64,000 bases of DNA from Gemmiger sp. An194 (lineage in GTDB: Bacteria > Bacillota > Clostridia > Oscillospirales > Ruminococcaceae): assembly GCF_002160145.1 (NCBI RefSeq), contig NZ_NFKA01000003.1:124001-188000 (forward strand), read 5' to 3'. This document shows positions 52,304 to 62,472 of the stretch, piece after piece (the first letter of the stretch is position 1; every line of letters starts with the position of its first letter). Both the position numbers and the translations under genes were made by a program. The notes under the pieces were generated by a model. It searched no databases. It saw nothing but the letters and a program-made list of their open reading frames with translations, and was not told the DNA's origin.

Positions 52304-53236
52304 TCAGTTCTCCTCCACCCGGGCCAGCTGGGTCAGGTCGTAGGGAGTATCCTGATACACATAGTAGTTCAGCCAGTTGGTGTAGAGCAGAAAGGCGTGG
52401 GCACGCCAGCGGTAAACCGGCTCCTTTGTGGGGTCGTCGTCCGGGTAGTAGTTTTTGGGCGGCTGGATGGGCAGGCCCTTGTCCACATCCCGGCGGTATT
52501 CCGCGTCCAGGGTGTATTTCTCGTATTCCGGATGTCCGGTCACGAAGATCTGACGGCCGGACTCGGTGCTCATCAGATACACGCCCGCCTCGTCGCTTTC
52601 CGCCAGAATGCGCAGCGCGCCGCAGGCCTCGATCTGGTCCCGCCGCACCCCGGTGTGCCGGGAGTGGGGGGCAAAGAACACCTCATCAAAGCCCCGCACC
52701 AGCGGGTTGGAGGGCCGCATCACCCGATGGGGGAAGATACCGAACATCTTTTGGGGCAAAAGCTCCTTCTGGATGCCGAAGTGATAATACAGCGCCGCCT
52801 GCGCACCCCAGCACACATGCAGGGTGGAGTACACATTGGTTTTGGAAAATTCCATGATGCGGCACAGCTCGGGCCAGTAGTCCACCTCTTCAAAGGGCAG
52901 CTTCTCCACCGGCGCGCCGGTGATAATCATACCGTCGAAGCGCTGGTCCTTCACCTCGTCGAAGGTCTTGTAAAAGGCGGAAAGATGCTCGCCCGCCACA
53001 TGGGTGGCAGCATGGCTGGCGGTGTGCAGCAGCGTCAGCTCCACCTGAACGGGGCTGTTGGCCAGCAGTCGGGCCAGCTGGGTCTCGGTGGCGATTTTAG
53101 TGGGCATCAGGTTCAGCGCCAGAATCCGCAGCGGGCGGATCTGCTGGCTCTCGGCCCGCTGGCAGTGCATCACAAATACGTTTTCCTTCCCCAGCGCCGT
53201 ATAGGCGGGCAGGTTCTGCGGGATGATCAGCGGCAT
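52304..53236 (-). CDS. metA: Homoserine O-acetyltransferase (MetA family)
   Basis: A 310-residue MetA-fold acyltransferase activating homoserine for methionine synthesis. Cys nucleophile in [12 protein letters not shown], His in [12 protein letters not shown] and Glu nearby form the triad. The substrate-selecting position follows TGAPV and is Glu here (TGAPVEKL); in characterised MetA proteins Glu at this place gives acetyl-CoA use and Gly gives succinyl-CoA use. The companion metY uses O-acetylhomoserine, which agrees. The start overlaps the upstream membrane-protein gene by 10 bp. Confidence 0.93.
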   Translation of the reverse strand: MPLIIPQNLPAYTALGKENVFVMHCQRAESQQIRPLRILALNLMPTKIATETQLARLLANSPVQVELTLLHTASHAATHVAGEHLSAFYKTFDEVKDQRFDGMIITGAPVEKLPFEEVDYWPELCRIMEFSKTNVYSTLHVCWGAQAALYYHFGIQKELLPQKMFGIFPHRVMRPSNPLVRGFDEVFFAPHSRHTGVRRDQIEACGALRILAESDEAGVYLMSTESGRQIFVTGHPEYEKYTLDAEYRRDVDKGLPIQPPKNYYPDDDPTKEPVYRWRAHAFLLYTNWLNYYVYQDTPYDLTQLARVEEN

Positions 53237-54975
53237 GGCTCGCTCACTCCTTTGGTTTGATGGTCTGCCCCGCCGGCCTCCAGCGCGAAGAACAGCGCGC
53301 AGGGCACGGCCAGCAAAAAGGTGGGCAGCAGATAGCGGATCTCATTGGTGGAGGCAGCAACGATCACCGAGGCAATGTTGCACGCCAGCGGCAGCAGTGC
53401 GGGCCAGCGGCGCAGCAGATCCCGTCCGCTGCCGCAGAAAAAGGCCAGAGCCACCGCCGCCAGATAAAATACATGGCTGAAGGGACCGAGGCCCCGGTCC
53501 AGCCGCCACACATTGGTGTTGTTGCGCAGAATCTCGGTGGTGCACAGCCAGGGATTCTGCAAAAACAGCTCCAGATACAGCCGCAGAAGCTCCGCCTTGT
53601 TCTGCCCCGCGGCCAGAATGAACAGATTGTTGAACACGTCGTTCACACCCGCGCTGTCCTCCAGCAGGGGCACAAACTGCTGCTCCCGCTCGCTGGGGGT
53701 ATAGCTGCCCAAATCCCGGGTCCAGCACAGGCGCTGGGCGCGGGTGAAGTGGGCGGTGTCCGGGTTTTCCAGGCACTGAGCCACATAGTCCATGGGCAGC
53801 AGCTCTTCCATGCGGCGGCGCTGCTCCTCGGTCATCTCGCCGCCCCGCTGGTCCACCGCCACGATGCCGGTGGCGTACACCTGCACCGCAAAGCCGTTGG
53901 CCGGGTGCTGCACGTTTAAAATCGGCGCGGCCACGCCGTCCACCAGAACAATGCAGGCGGCGCACACCGCCACCGCGGCCAACAGGCACTTCTGTCGGCG
54001 GCAGATGCCCCGGACCAGCAGCCACAGCCCCGCCGCCAGCACCAGCACAAAGCCGTTGTGGCGGAACAGACCGGTGAAGGCCAGCGCCGCGCCGAGGGCG
54101 ATTCGATGAGGCCAGGTAAAGCGCAGGTCTTCTGCCAGCAGCCGCATCATGTAGTAGAGCACCACACCGGTGCAGAGGGCGGCGGGCATATCCTTGATGG
54201 GGCTTGCCGCCGCCTGACCCACCACCGGGCCAAGGCAGCCGCCGCACAGACAGGCGCACAGGGCAAACAGCCCCATACCCCGCCGGTAAAACCAGGCGGC
54301 AAAGGCGGTGAGCAGCCCGGCCAGCGCCAGCAGCTGCACCGCCACCAGCAGCCCGGGCTGCTGGCCCAGCACGCCCAGCAAAAGGGTGTGGGCCAGGGTG
54401 TGCACATCGTTCAGCGGGATCTGGCCCCGCAGCATCTCCAGCTGGTATTCCAGATCAAAGCTGCTCTCGTAGGGGAACACCCGTGCCCAATACACCGCCA
54501 GCGGCAGCAAAACCGCCAGAAAGAACCACAGCCCCGGGAAGGGCGGACGCTCCTCACTGCGGGCGGCTCTGGCCTTTTTTGCCATCCGGCGCAGCGTGCA
54601 GAGCAGCGGCGGGCCGGCCAGCGCCCCCAGCACAAAACCGAAGGCAAGGCCCTTGTACACCGGCCAGTACCAGGCGGCATAGTAAGCGTCCGCCACCGGC
54701 TCCAGCAGCATCACCGCCGCCAGAATCACCCCCAGCACCAGAGAGGGCAGCACCCAGCCCCGGCCCCGCCAGCTTTCCTTCCAGAAGGCGGGTTGCCACC
54801 AGCCTCCGGCCACCACGGCTGCCGCCAGAGCCAGCGCCCCGGCCAGCCAGGGATGGCCCAGCGCCAGCAGACCGGCGCAGCCCCAACCGCACAAAACGCC
54901 CGGCACCATCGCCCGGAGGGTTCCGGGCGACGGCGGGGCGCAGTGCGCTGCCATTGTTTGCAGCATTCGTTTCAT
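53227..54975 (-). CDS. Polytopic membrane protein of unknown function (DUF6020-like)
   Basis: A 582-residue protein with about 12-14 hydrophobic helices and a soluble loop near residues 360-470. HLAHTLLLG-like [33 protein letters not shown] and [18 protein letters not shown] are reminiscent of the DUF6020 / glycosyltransferase-like membrane proteins of Firmicutes. The name is tentative. It is coupled to both neighbours: 1 bp after metY and overlapping metA. Its membership in a methionine operon is unexplained; transport or a surface-glycan role are both possible. Confidence 0.75.
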   Translation of the reverse strand: MKRMLQTMAAHCAPPSPGTLRAMVPGVLCGWGCAGLLALGHPWLAGALALAAAVVAGGWWQPAFWKESWRGRGWVLPSLVLGVILAAVMLLEPVADAYYAAWYWPVYKGLAFGFVLGALAGPPLLCTLRRMAKKARAARSEERPPFPGLWFFLAVLLPLAVYWARVFPYESSFDLEYQLEMLRGQIPLNDVHTLAHTLLLGVLGQQPGLLVAVQLLALAGLLTAFAAWFYRRGMGLFALCACLCGGCLGPVVGQAAASPIKDMPAALCTGVVLYYMMRLLAEDLRFTWPHRIALGAALAFTGLFRHNGFVLVLAAGLWLLVRGICRRQKCLLAAVAVCAACIVLVDGVAAPILNVQHPANGFAVQVYATGIVAVDQRGGEMTEEQRRRMEELLPMDYVAQCLENPDTAHFTRAQRLCWTRDLGSYTPSEREQQFVPLLEDSAGVNDVFNNLFILAAGQNKAELLRLYLELFLQNPWLCTTEILRNNTNVWRLDRGLGPFSHVFYLAAVALAFFCGSGRDLLRRWPALLPLACNIASVIVAASTNEIRYLLPTFLLAVPCALFFALEAGGADHQTKGVSEPCR

Positions 54976-54976
54976 C

Positions 54977-56257
54977 TTATACCTGTTCCAGAGCCTGGGC
55001 GATGTCGTCGATCAGGTCCTGGGCATCCTCCAGACCGCAGGACATGCGCACCAGATCGGCACCCACGCCGGCGGCGGCCAGCTCGGCGTCGTTCATCTGA
55101 CGATGAGTGCTGCTGGCGGGATGCAGGATGCAGGTGCGGGCATCGGCCACATGGGTCTCGATGGCGCCCACCTTCAGGTGCTTCATGAACGTCTCAGCAG
55201 CAGCGCGGCCGCCCTTGATGCCAAAGCTCACCACGCCGCAGCTGCCATTCGGCAGGTACTTCTGAGCCAGATCGTAATACTTGTTGCCGGGCAAGCTGCA
55301 GTAGTTCACCCAGCTGATCTTGGGGTGCTTCTCCAGGTAGGAAGCCACGGCCAGCGCGTTCTCGCAGTGGCGCTTCATGCGCACATGCAGGCTCTCCAGA
55401 CCCAGGTTCAGAATGAAGGCGCTCTGGGGGCTCTGCACGCTGCCCAGATCGCGCATCAGCTGCGCGGTGGCCTTGGTGATGTAGGCGCCGGCCAGACCGA
55501 AGCGCTCGGTGTAGGTCACACCATGGTAGCTCTCGTCCGAGGTACACAGGCAGGCAAACTTCTCGGGATAGGCGGTCCAGTCGAACTTGCCGCTGTCCAC
55601 GATGCAGCCGCCCACGGCAGCGCCATGACCATCCATGTACTTGGTGGTGGAATGGGTCACGATGTCCGCGCCCCACTCGAAGGGACGGCAGTTCACCGGA
55701 GTGGCGAAGGTGTTGTCCACGATCAGGGGCACGCCATGGGCGTGCGCCGCCTTGGCGAACTTCTCAATGTCCAGCACGGTGAGGGCAGGGTTGGCGATGG
55801 TCTCGCCGAACACGGCCTTGGTGTTGGGCCGGAAGGCAGCGTTCAGCTCCTCCTCGGTGCAGTCCGGGTCCACGAAGGTGAACTCCACGCCCATCCGCTT
55901 CATGGTCACCGCAAACAGGTTGTAGCTGCCGCCGTAGATGCTGGCACTGCTCACCACATGATCGCCGCAGCTGGCGATGTTGAACACCGCATAGAAGTTG
56001 GCTGCCTGGCCGCTGCCGGTGAGCATGGCGGCGGTGCCGCCCTCCAGCTCGCAGATCTTGGCCGCCACATGGTCGCAGGTGGGGTTCTGCAGGCGGCTGT
56101 AGAAATAGCCGGATGCCTCCAGGTCAAACAGCTTGCCCATATCCTCGCTGGTGTCGTATTTAAAGGTCGTGCTCTGGATGATGGGGATCTGGCGGGGTTC
56201 GCCGTTGCCGGGGGTGTAGCCGCCCTGGACGCATTTGGTATTGAAACGAAGATCCAT
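54977..56257 (-). CDS. metY: O-acetylhomoserine sulfhydrylase
   Basis: A 426-residue PLP enzyme making homocysteine from O-acetylhomoserine and sulfide. Opening FNTKCVQGGYTPGNGEPRQI, then YSRLQNPTCDHVAAKICELE, PLIVDNTFATP and the PLP lysine in VTHSTTKYMDGHG. ARTCILHPASSTHRQM near the end is typical of MetY rather than MetB. First gene of the operon with the membrane protein and metA; direct sulfhydrylation fits the acetyl-type MetA. Confidence 0.94.
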   Translation of the reverse strand: MDLRFNTKCVQGGYTPGNGEPRQIPIIQSTTFKYDTSEDMGKLFDLEASGYFYSRLQNPTCDHVAAKICELEGGTAAMLTGSGQAANFYAVFNIASCGDHVVSSASIYGGSYNLFAVTMKRMGVEFTFVDPDCTEEELNAAFRPNTKAVFGETIANPALTVLDIEKFAKAAHAHGVPLIVDNTFATPVNCRPFEWGADIVTHSTTKYMDGHGAAVGGCIVDSGKFDWTAYPEKFACLCTSDESYHGVTYTERFGLAGAYITKATAQLMRDLGSVQSPQSAFILNLGLESLHVRMKRHCENALAVASYLEKHPKISWVNYCSLPGNKYYDLAQKYLPNGSCGVVSFGIKGGRAAAETFMKHLKVGAIETHVADARTCILHPASSTHRQMNDAELAAAGVGADLVRMSCGLEDAQDLIDDIAQALEQV

Positions 56258-56317
56258 GATCGTTTTCCTCTCTTTTTCTTGGAATTGCGGCGCCGAAAAA
56301 CAGACCGTATATTCAGT

Positions 56318-56346
56318 ATTTTACTGGATTAAAGCACATCTTGCAA
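56318..56346 (-). promoter_or_regulatory. Promoter of the metY operon
   Basis: Minus-strand TTGCAA (56341-56346), 17-bp spacer, TAAAAT (56318-56323). The leader is only about 55 bases, too short for an S-box riboswitch. Confidence 0.6.
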
Positions 56347-56400
56347 GAGCCTCATCCCCTGCCGGGCAAAAAACCTTTTAACGTGTAGGCATACACATTC

Positions 56401-56492
56401 TGAACAATGTTCACAATCGTGCATTCCTTGTGTCTTTTTCCCTTCTTCGTCTTGACATCACCCTGCTGCCCGGCTATAATGAACATCGTTCA
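56401..56492 (+). promoter_or_regulatory. Perfect promoter flanked by two TGAAC...GTTCA palindromes
   Basis: TTGACA (56452-56457), 17-bp spacer, TATAAT (56475-56480). Palindromes TGAACAATGTTCA (56401-56413) and TGAACATCGTTCA (56480-56492) lie about 79 bp apart, one upstream and one at the transcription start, as expected of a repressor acting on a strong promoter, perhaps with looping. The regulator is not identified in the window. Confidence 0.75.
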
Positions 56493-56545
56493 GAAACAAA
56501 TCCGGCCCGCCTTTGGGCCTGTGCAATCCCGAAAGAGCAATTCTT

Positions 56546-56923
56546 ATGACCACTCAGCTGATCGCTGCCATCATCACCATTACCCTGGCGCTGTGCTTTT
56601 ACACCGTGGGCGTGTTTTCCGAGCGCCGGGCCCACACCCTGCAGAAGCGCCACGTGATCCTGTTCTGGTGCGGCCTGGTGTTCGACACCATCGGCACCAC
56701 CATCATGTCCACCATGGCCCACGGCTCCGGACTGCTGAGCCCCCACGGCATCACCGGCGCGCTGGCCATCGTGCTCATGCTGTTCCACGCGGTGTGGGCC
56801 ACCCTGGTCTACACCCGGGGCAACGCGGAAAAGCAGCAGAGCTTCCACCGGTTCAGCATCCTTGTGTGGCTGATCTGGCTGATCCCCTACGTGCTGGGCA
56901 TGTTCCTGGGCATGCAGGGCTGA
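56546..56923 (+). CDS. Four-helix membrane protein, TIGR03987-like
   Basis: A 125-residue integral membrane protein with four hydrophobic helices (MTTQLIAAIITITLALCFYT first). GVFSERRAHTLQKRHVILFW and GLVFDTIGTTIMSTMAHG give paired His, Asp and Met residues in or near the membrane, as in proteins annotated TIGR03987; some members bind haem-like ligands, but I cannot assert that here. The start at 56546 fits a GAAAGAGC ribosome site. Strongly promoted and apparently repressed through flanking palindromes. Confidence 0.75.
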   Translation: MTTQLIAAIITITLALCFYTVGVFSERRAHTLQKRHVILFWCGLVFDTIGTTIMSTMAHGSGLLSPHGITGALAIVLMLFHAVWATLVYTRGNAEKQQSFHRFSILVWLIWLIPYVLGMFLGMQG

Positions 56924-56946
56924 TATCGAATCCCTCCAGACAAACA

Positions 56947-56988
56947 GAAAGCAGCCGTGCGGATTTTCCGCACGGCTGCTTTTGTTTT
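56947..56988. terminator. Bidirectional terminator between the TIGR03987-like and FUSC genes
   Basis: AGCAGCCGTGCGG pairs with CCGCACGGCTGCT, a 13-bp stem around ATTTT, with A and T runs. Confidence 0.9.
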
Positions 56989-58996
56989 ATCCGTTTGCCT
57001 TGCTCTCCAGCAATTCGTTCATCTGGCGCAGCGTCTGCAAACAGTTCACCGCCAGGGTGTTGAAGTAAAGGCTCTCCTCCAGACGGCCGAAGGCCTGGGG
57101 GCTGCGGCCGGTGTCGAAGAAGGGCACCAGCTCATTTCTGGTGTAGCTCAGCTTGATGCGCAGGATCGCGTCCTCCAGGTTGTCCAGCACCTCGGCGGCC
57201 ATCCGGCTGTGGCCGGTGCCCAGCAGCTGGGGACGGCTGCGCAGATAGGCGTTGATCTGCTCCAGTTCACTGACCAGCCGCCGGTTCATGGGCAGCATCT
57301 GGCTGTAGAACTCCTGCTCGGCCTGGCTCATCCCCTTCAGGCTGCTCTTGATCTCGTTTTCCACAAGATGCGAGCGCACCAGCCGGTCCCGCATCCGGTT
57401 CAGATCCTGACTACCGGTACGGCAGTATTCCCGCACCTGGCCCAGCAGGCTCAGATCCAGCTCGAACAGCTCCTCCACGCTTTTGCGGAATTCCCGTCCG
57501 GCGGTGTTGGGCAGCAAAAAACGGTTGGCCAGCGCGGCGGTCAGCGCCGCCAGCGCCACATAGGCCAGCCGCAGCTCCACCGATTCCATCAGCCCCAGCC
57601 GCAGCTGGGCCAGAGTCATGCCGTAGCAGGTGGAGTAAACCGTCATGGTCCAGGAGGTGACCGGCACATAGTACATAAAGCAGGTCATCACCGCCATGAT
57701 GGCGATGTACTGGGGCATGGTGTGGAACAGCGACATCAGCAGAATGGATACCACCGCCCCGCCCAGCGTGCCCAGAATGCGGTTGCCGATCTTCATCCGG
57801 CTCTCCTCCGCGTAGGGCATCAGCATCAGAAAGGCGGTCATGGGGTACCAGTAGGCGTGCTCCAGCCCGGTGAGCCAGACAAAGCCGAAGCCCAGGCAGA
57901 GCACCGCCGAAAGCCGCACCGCAAACCGGGTGGTGAACTGGTCCAGCCCGAAGGCGTACCGCACCCCCTTCACCTTGTTCTGGTCGCCGGGCAGCTTCCA
58001 GTCCTTCAGGGGGCGGGCCGGATGCACCTGCTCCAGCGCCTCCAGCGCCACGCCGAACACCCGCAGAATCTCGCCCATGGCCTCGTTCTGCTGCCCGTCA
58101 CTTAAGCCCGGACCGGCCCGCAGCTGATCCAGACGGCGGCGCAGTTCCGGGTGCTCCGGCCCGTTCAGCTCCCGCTCGGCCCGGCGGAACAGCTCCGCCA
58201 GCTCCAGCAGCCAGGCAGCATCCGCTTCACCGGGCTGCCAGCCCGAGGGCACAAAGTGATCGGTGAAATAGTAAAACCGCTGGAACAGCAGCATGAACAG
58301 ATAGTTCACCTTGCCGTAGCCGTTGGCCAGGTAGGTATATCCCCGGCTGCCGTAGATGACCTGGGTCATGTGGATCATCATGGACGGCAGCGCGGCATGC
58401 TCGGCGCTCACGCTCTCGCCCCGGGCCAGCTTTTCCAGCTGGGTGCACAGGTTGTCCATGCCCTTGCGCACGGTGCCGAAATGCCTGCGCCGGTGAATGA
58501 TCTTTGCGTGAATCCACAGCGCCGCCGTGACCACCACCAGACCATAGGCCAGCACCGCCAGCTGCATCGGCAGCTGGGCGGGCGTGATGGGCATCAGCTG
58601 CAAAAAGACAAACTCCATGCCATAAACGAAATAGGCCTTGGGGCTGAATTTGGAGCTGAGCAGATAGACCAGCACAAAGGGCACCACCAGATTCAGTGCC
58701 AGCGCCCACCAGAGACCCCGCCCGGCCGCGAAGGCCGCCAGGCACACCGCCACCATCATCACCGCCGTGCGGGCCAGCTCCCGGGGGCGGAAGTCCTGCC
58801 GGTGACGGGTTCGGAATACCAGGGTCAAAAAGGAGGTCATCACCACATACCGCACCCCGAAGATGCCCCAGATGCTGAACAGCAGGGTGAGCGATACCAG
58901 AATGGTGGGCAGCGCCGCCGCCCACCTGGTGCGAATGGCAGGCAGCTTTTTCTGGGTGAACTCGGCCCAGGCCGCCGTCCATTTTCCCCCGCTCAT
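56987..58996 (-). CDS. FUSC-family membrane protein (aromatic acid exporter-like)
   Basis: A 669-residue protein with two blocks of about five to six hydrophobic helices (about residues 25-165 and 365-500), each followed by a cytosolic helical region. FRPRELARTAVMMVAVCLAA and RFAVRLSAVLCLGFGFVWLT are typical of the fusaric-acid-resistance/YccS/AaeB group, which export organic acids or support envelope functions. The start overlaps the stop of the aldehyde dehydrogenase gene (TGATGAG), so they are coupled. Substrate unknown. Confidence 0.83.
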   Translation of the reverse strand: MSGGKWTAAWAEFTQKKLPAIRTRWAAALPTILVSLTLLFSIWGIFGVRYVVMTSFLTLVFRTRHRQDFRPRELARTAVMMVAVCLAAFAAGRGLWWALALNLVVPFVLVYLLSSKFSPKAYFVYGMEFVFLQLMPITPAQLPMQLAVLAYGLVVVTAALWIHAKIIHRRRHFGTVRKGMDNLCTQLEKLARGESVSAEHAALPSMMIHMTQVIYGSRGYTYLANGYGKVNYLFMLLFQRFYYFTDHFVPSGWQPGEADAAWLLELAELFRRAERELNGPEHPELRRRLDQLRAGPGLSDGQQNEAMGEILRVFGVALEALEQVHPARPLKDWKLPGDQNKVKGVRYAFGLDQFTTRFAVRLSAVLCLGFGFVWLTGLEHAYWYPMTAFLMLMPYAEESRMKIGNRILGTLGGAVVSILLMSLFHTMPQYIAIMAVMTCFMYYVPVTSWTMTVYSTCYGMTLAQLRLGLMESVELRLAYVALAALTAALANRFLLPNTAGREFRKSVEELFELDLSLLGQVREYCRTGSQDLNRMRDRLVRSHLVENEIKSSLKGMSQAEQEFYSQMLPMNRRLVSELEQINAYLRSRPQLLGTGHSRMAAEVLDNLEDAILRIKLSYTRNELVPFFDTGRSPQAFGRLEESLYFNTLAVNCLQTLRQMNELLESKANG

Positions 58997-60390
58997 CGCA
59001 TCAGGCGGCGCACCATGCGCTCGCTGGCCTCGCTGAAGGGCGGGAAGGCGGTGCGCATGGGGAACAGTCCCCGCTGCAGCACACTGCGCTGATGGGAGAA
59101 GGTGAGGAAGCCCTCATGGCCGTGGTAGGCCCCCATACCGGACTGGCCCACCCCACCGAAGGGCAGGTCCGGGTCCAGAATATGACCGATGGTGTCGTTC
59201 ACGCTCACGCCGCCGCTGGCGGTGGAATCCAGCACCCGGCGCACCAGGTCCTTGTTCCGGCTGAACACATACAACGCCAGCGGCTTCTCGCCTCTGTTGA
59301 TGATCTCCAGCGCCTCGTTCAGCTCATCGTAGGCAAACACCGGCAGCAGCGGGCCGAACAGCTCCTCCTGCATACAGGCTGCGTCCATATTCTCCGGGCA
59401 GAGGATGGTGGGCTCGATGTACCGATCCTCTGCGTCCACCCGGCCACCGCTCCGGACAAACGCCCGGTCCTCCTCCAGAATGCGGGAAAGCCGGCGGATG
59501 TGGCCCTCGTTCACAATGCGGCCGTAGTCCGGGCTCTTTTGGGCATCCTCGCCGTAAAAGCGCCGGATGGCCTCTTCCAGCCCCTGCAGAAATTCCTCTT
59601 GGATGCTCCGGTCCACCAGCACATAATCCGGGGCCACGCAGGTCTGGCCCGCATTCATCAGCTTGCCCCAGGCAATGCGCTCGCAGGCGGTGGCGAGATG
59701 GGCGTCCTTTGCCACGATCACCGGGCTTTTGCCGCCCAGCTCCAGCGTCACCGGCACCAGATTTTCCGCTGCGGCCTGCATCACGATGCGGCCCACCCGG
59801 GGGCTGCCGGTGAAGAAGATGTAATCAAACCGGCTGTGCAGCATCAGGGTATTGTTCTCGATGCCCGCGGGCACGCAGCACACGTACTCCGGCGGGAAGA
59901 CCTCGGCCAGCATGGTACCGACCGCCTCGGCCACATGGGGGGTGAGCTCGGAGGGGCTGACCACCGCGCAGTTGCCCGCGGCCAGCGCCTCGGCCAGCGG
60001 CTCCAGCAGCAGCTGCACCGGGTAGTTGTAGGGCCCCAGAATGTACACACAGCCGTAGGGCACCGGCTCCACCCGGCCGCGGCCGGGGAACAGCTGCATG
60101 GGCGAAAGCTTGGTGCGGGGCTTCATCCAGCGGGCTAGGTGGCGGCGGATGTGGGAAATTCCCGCCAGCACCATGCCGATCTCGCTGGCGTAGCTTTCAA
60201 ACTGGCTCTTGCCCAGATCCTGTGCGAGGGCTTCCTCCAGCGCCGGGGTATGCCGCTCCAGCGCCTTGTACAGGGCTTCCAGCTGCCCCAGCCGGAAGGC
60301 CAGCGGCCGGGTGGCCCCGGTGGCAAAGTATTGTTTCTGCGCTGCCAGCAGCGTGCGGGCAGCCTTCTCGTTTAATCGTTCACTTTTCAT
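58993..60390 (-). CDS. NAD(P)-dependent aldehyde dehydrogenase
   Basis: A 465-residue member of the AlkH/ALDH3-like branch, which lacks an N-terminal extension. GPYNYPVQLLLEPLAEALAA replaces the usual WN-P; FTGSPRVGRIVM binds cofactor; Glu in VTLELGGKSPVIV and catalytic Cys in NAGQTCVAPDYVLV complete the site; DLPFGGVGQSGMGAYHG is at the C-terminus. It oxidises aldehydes to acids, which fits the coupled organic-acid-type exporter. Precise substrate unknown. Confidence 0.92.
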   Translation of the reverse strand: MKSERLNEKAARTLLAAQKQYFATGATRPLAFRLGQLEALYKALERHTPALEEALAQDLGKSQFESYASEIGMVLAGISHIRRHLARWMKPRTKLSPMQLFPGRGRVEPVPYGCVYILGPYNYPVQLLLEPLAEALAAGNCAVVSPSELTPHVAEAVGTMLAEVFPPEYVCCVPAGIENNTLMLHSRFDYIFFTGSPRVGRIVMQAAAENLVPVTLELGGKSPVIVAKDAHLATACERIAWGKLMNAGQTCVAPDYVLVDRSIQEEFLQGLEEAIRRFYGEDAQKSPDYGRIVNEGHIRRLSRILEEDRAFVRSGGRVDAEDRYIEPTILCPENMDAACMQEELFGPLLPVFAYDELNEALEIINRGEKPLALYVFSRNKDLVRRVLDSTASGGVSVNDTIGHILDPDLPFGGVGQSGMGAYHGHEGFLTFSHQRSVLQRGLFPMRTAFPPFSEASERMVRRLMR

Positions 60391-60517
60391 GGGATTCTCC
60401 TGATCGTACCCTGGGACGGGCCGTTGTATAAGTCTCTTCTGCGAGTATTTCCTCGTAACTATTACTATATCATAAACCCCCGGTCAAGACAAAGCAGTCG
60501 ACCTTTCACCTGCCAGC

Positions 60518-60553
60518 CAAAACAGGGCGCGCACCGAAAACCGGTGCGCGCCC
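60518..60553 (-). terminator. Terminator after the flavinylated reductase gene
   Basis: GGGCGCGCACCG (60525-60536) and CGGTGCGCGCCC (60542-60553) form a 12-bp stem. On the minus strand GTTTTGG follows. Confidence 0.8.
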
Positions 60554-60582
60554 TGAAGTGCTCTTTATGTAATTGGTGCGGA

Positions 60583-62472
60583 TCAGCCCACAAAGGCAGC
60601 GGCGGACTCGCCCGCAATGCGGCCAAACACAGTGAAGTCGCTCACCGCGTTGCCGCCCAGACGGTTGGCGCCATGCACGCCACCGGTCACCTCACCCGCG
60701 GCATACAGGCCGGGAATGGCCTCGCCGTTCTCGTTCAGCACCGCAGCGCTGGTGTCGATGACCAGGCCACCCATGGTGTGATGCACACCGGCGGTGACCT
60801 TGATGGCATAGTAGGGGGCGGTGTCCAGCGGTTCAGCAAAGCTGGTGCGGCCGAACTCGGGATCGGAACCGGCCTTCACATAGCCGTTCCAGGTTTCCAG
60901 AGTGGTGGCAAAGGCAGCCTCGTCCATGCCCGCAGCCGCGGCCAGCTCCTCAGCGGTGTTGCCGGTCACGGTGTAGCCCTTGGAAATATAACCCTGAATT
61001 ACGCTGGAGGCATCGGCCATCTTCTGGTCCACCACCAGCCAGCTGTAGCTGCCGGTCTGAGCGATCTCAGCGGCGGAAACCACGTCACGGGTACCCACTT
61101 CATCCACGAAGCGCTTGCCCTCGGCGTTCACCAGAATGGCGCCGTCGCCGCGCAGGCCTTCCGTGATCAGAGCGGCGGTATCCGCCTGAACGGTGGGATG
61201 GATCTGGATCTGGTCCATATCAACTGTGGCGGCGCCTGCAGCCACTGCCATCTCGATGCCCTGGCCCAGGATGCCGGGGGCGTTGGTGGTCATGAAGCCC
61301 TTCAGCTGGGGAGCATACTGCTCCACCATTTCCAGGTTGGCGCCAAAGCCGCCGGTGGCCAGCACCACAGCCTTGGCATTCACGGTTACGGTATTGCCGT
61401 TCTTGTCGGTGGCCTCCACGCCGGTCACTGCGCCGGACTCATCGGTCAGCAGCGCATTGGCGGTGGTCTGGGTCAGCAGCTGAACGCCCCGGCTGGTCAT
61501 GTTCTCCTCCAGCTTGGGGATCATGTAGCTGCCCACGGAAACCACCTTGCCCTCGGCGTCCAGCGGGCGATGGATGCGCTTAACGGAAGCGCCGCCAAAG
61601 CTGGAAACGCTGGGCATCTCGATGCCGATGCCGGCCAGCCAGTCAATGGCGGGGGCGCTGCCCTCGCACAGGGTAGCCACCAGCGCGGGATCGTTGATGC
61701 CCTTGCCGCCGATCATGGTGTCCAGCTCCATCAGCTCCACGGAATCAAAGTAGCCTTCCGGCGCGGCCTGATAGGCATCCCACTGCTTCTGTACCTGGGC
61801 AGCCAGCTGGGTGATGGTCTCGTTGTCGGCATAGGCCTTGGCTGCTTCCAGCGTCTTCTCCACGCCGGCAGCCTCCTCGAAGGTGTTCTTCTGCTGCGCT
61901 TCGGTCTCGGCAGCATTCAGGCCGCCGGTGGCGCGTACCGAGTTGCCGCCCACCAGGGCCTGGCTCTCCAGCACGATGACCTTTTTGCCTGCATCGGCGG
62001 CGGTGATGGCAGCGGTCATACCCGCGCCGCCCGCGCCCACGACCACCACATCGGCATCGTAGGCGGTGTCGCCCGCAGGCTCAGCGCTGCCCGCGCCGCC
62101 CGCGTAATCCGCGGCATCCAGACCGGCGGCGGCCAGAGCGGCGGCCGCGGCAGCCTTCACCGCGTCGGAGGTGATGGTGGCGCCGGCCATGGCGTCCACT
62201 TCCACGCTGTTGTTCTTCACGATGTCGGCGGTCACCTGCTCGATGGCCTTGTCGCCGATGCCAGGGGTCTCGTCCTTGCCCTCGGCCTCGCAGCCGGTGA
62301 TCACGCTGTTCTCCAGGGTCAGGGTGACGGTCACATCGCCGCCCATACCCTTTGCGGTGCCGGTGAAGCTGCCGCTTACACCCGCGCTGCTGCTTGCGCC
62401 CGTCTGGCCGCAGCCGGCCAGGCTCAGTACCAGGCTGCATGCTGCCAGCAAGGCAATGATCCGTTTCTTCAT
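60583..62472 (-). CDS. Flavinylated fumarate-reductase-like lipoprotein (FMN_bind plus FAD domain)
   Basis: A 629-residue exported lipoprotein (signal to SLAGCGQ, lipidation Cys21). An FMN_bind domain (about residues 35-115) has DAMAGATITSD, where Thr99 is the expected site of covalent FMN attached by ApbE. The FAD domain follows: DVVVVGAGGAGMTAAITAAD, GGNSVRATGGLNAA, HHTMGGLVID and GEVTGGVHGANRLGGNAVSD. This is the architecture of urocanate/fumarate-type extracytoplasmic reductases that use organic acids as electron acceptors. The start at 62472 is preferred by spacing from GAGGAG. A C4-dicarboxylate-type two-component system lies just upstream. The reduced substrate is unproven. Confidence 0.92.
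   Translation of the reverse strand: MKKRIIALLAACSLVLSLAGCGQTGASSSAGVSGSFTGTAKGMGGDVTVTLTLENSVITGCEAEGKDETPGIGDKAIEQVTADIVKNNSVEVDAMAGATITSDAVKAAAAAALAAAGLDAADYAGGAGSAEPAGDTAYDADVVVVGAGGAGMTAAITAADAGKKVIVLESQALVGGNSVRATGGLNAAETEAQQKNTFEEAAGVEKTLEAAKAYADNETITQLAAQVQKQWDAYQAAPEGYFDSVELMELDTMIGGKGINDPALVATLCEGSAPAIDWLAGIGIEMPSVSSFGGASVKRIHRPLDAEGKVVSVGSYMIPKLEENMTSRGVQLLTQTTANALLTDESGAVTGVEATDKNGNTVTVNAKAVVLATGGFGANLEMVEQYAPQLKGFMTTNAPGILGQGIEMAVAAGAATVDMDQIQIHPTVQADTAALITEGLRGDGAILVNAEGKRFVDEVGTRDVVSAAEIAQTGSYSWLVVDQKMADASSVIQGYISKGYTVTGNTAEELAAAAGMDEAAFATTLETWNGYVKAGSDPEFGRTSFAEPLDTAPYYAIKVTAGVHHTMGGLVIDTSAAVLNENGEAIPGLYAAGEVTGGVHGANRLGGNAVSDFTVFGRIAGESAAAFVG

Noticed and set aside
56258-56320. 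S-box (SAM) riboswitch before metY
   Set aside because: The leader after the predicted promoter is too short, and no S-box motifs were seen.
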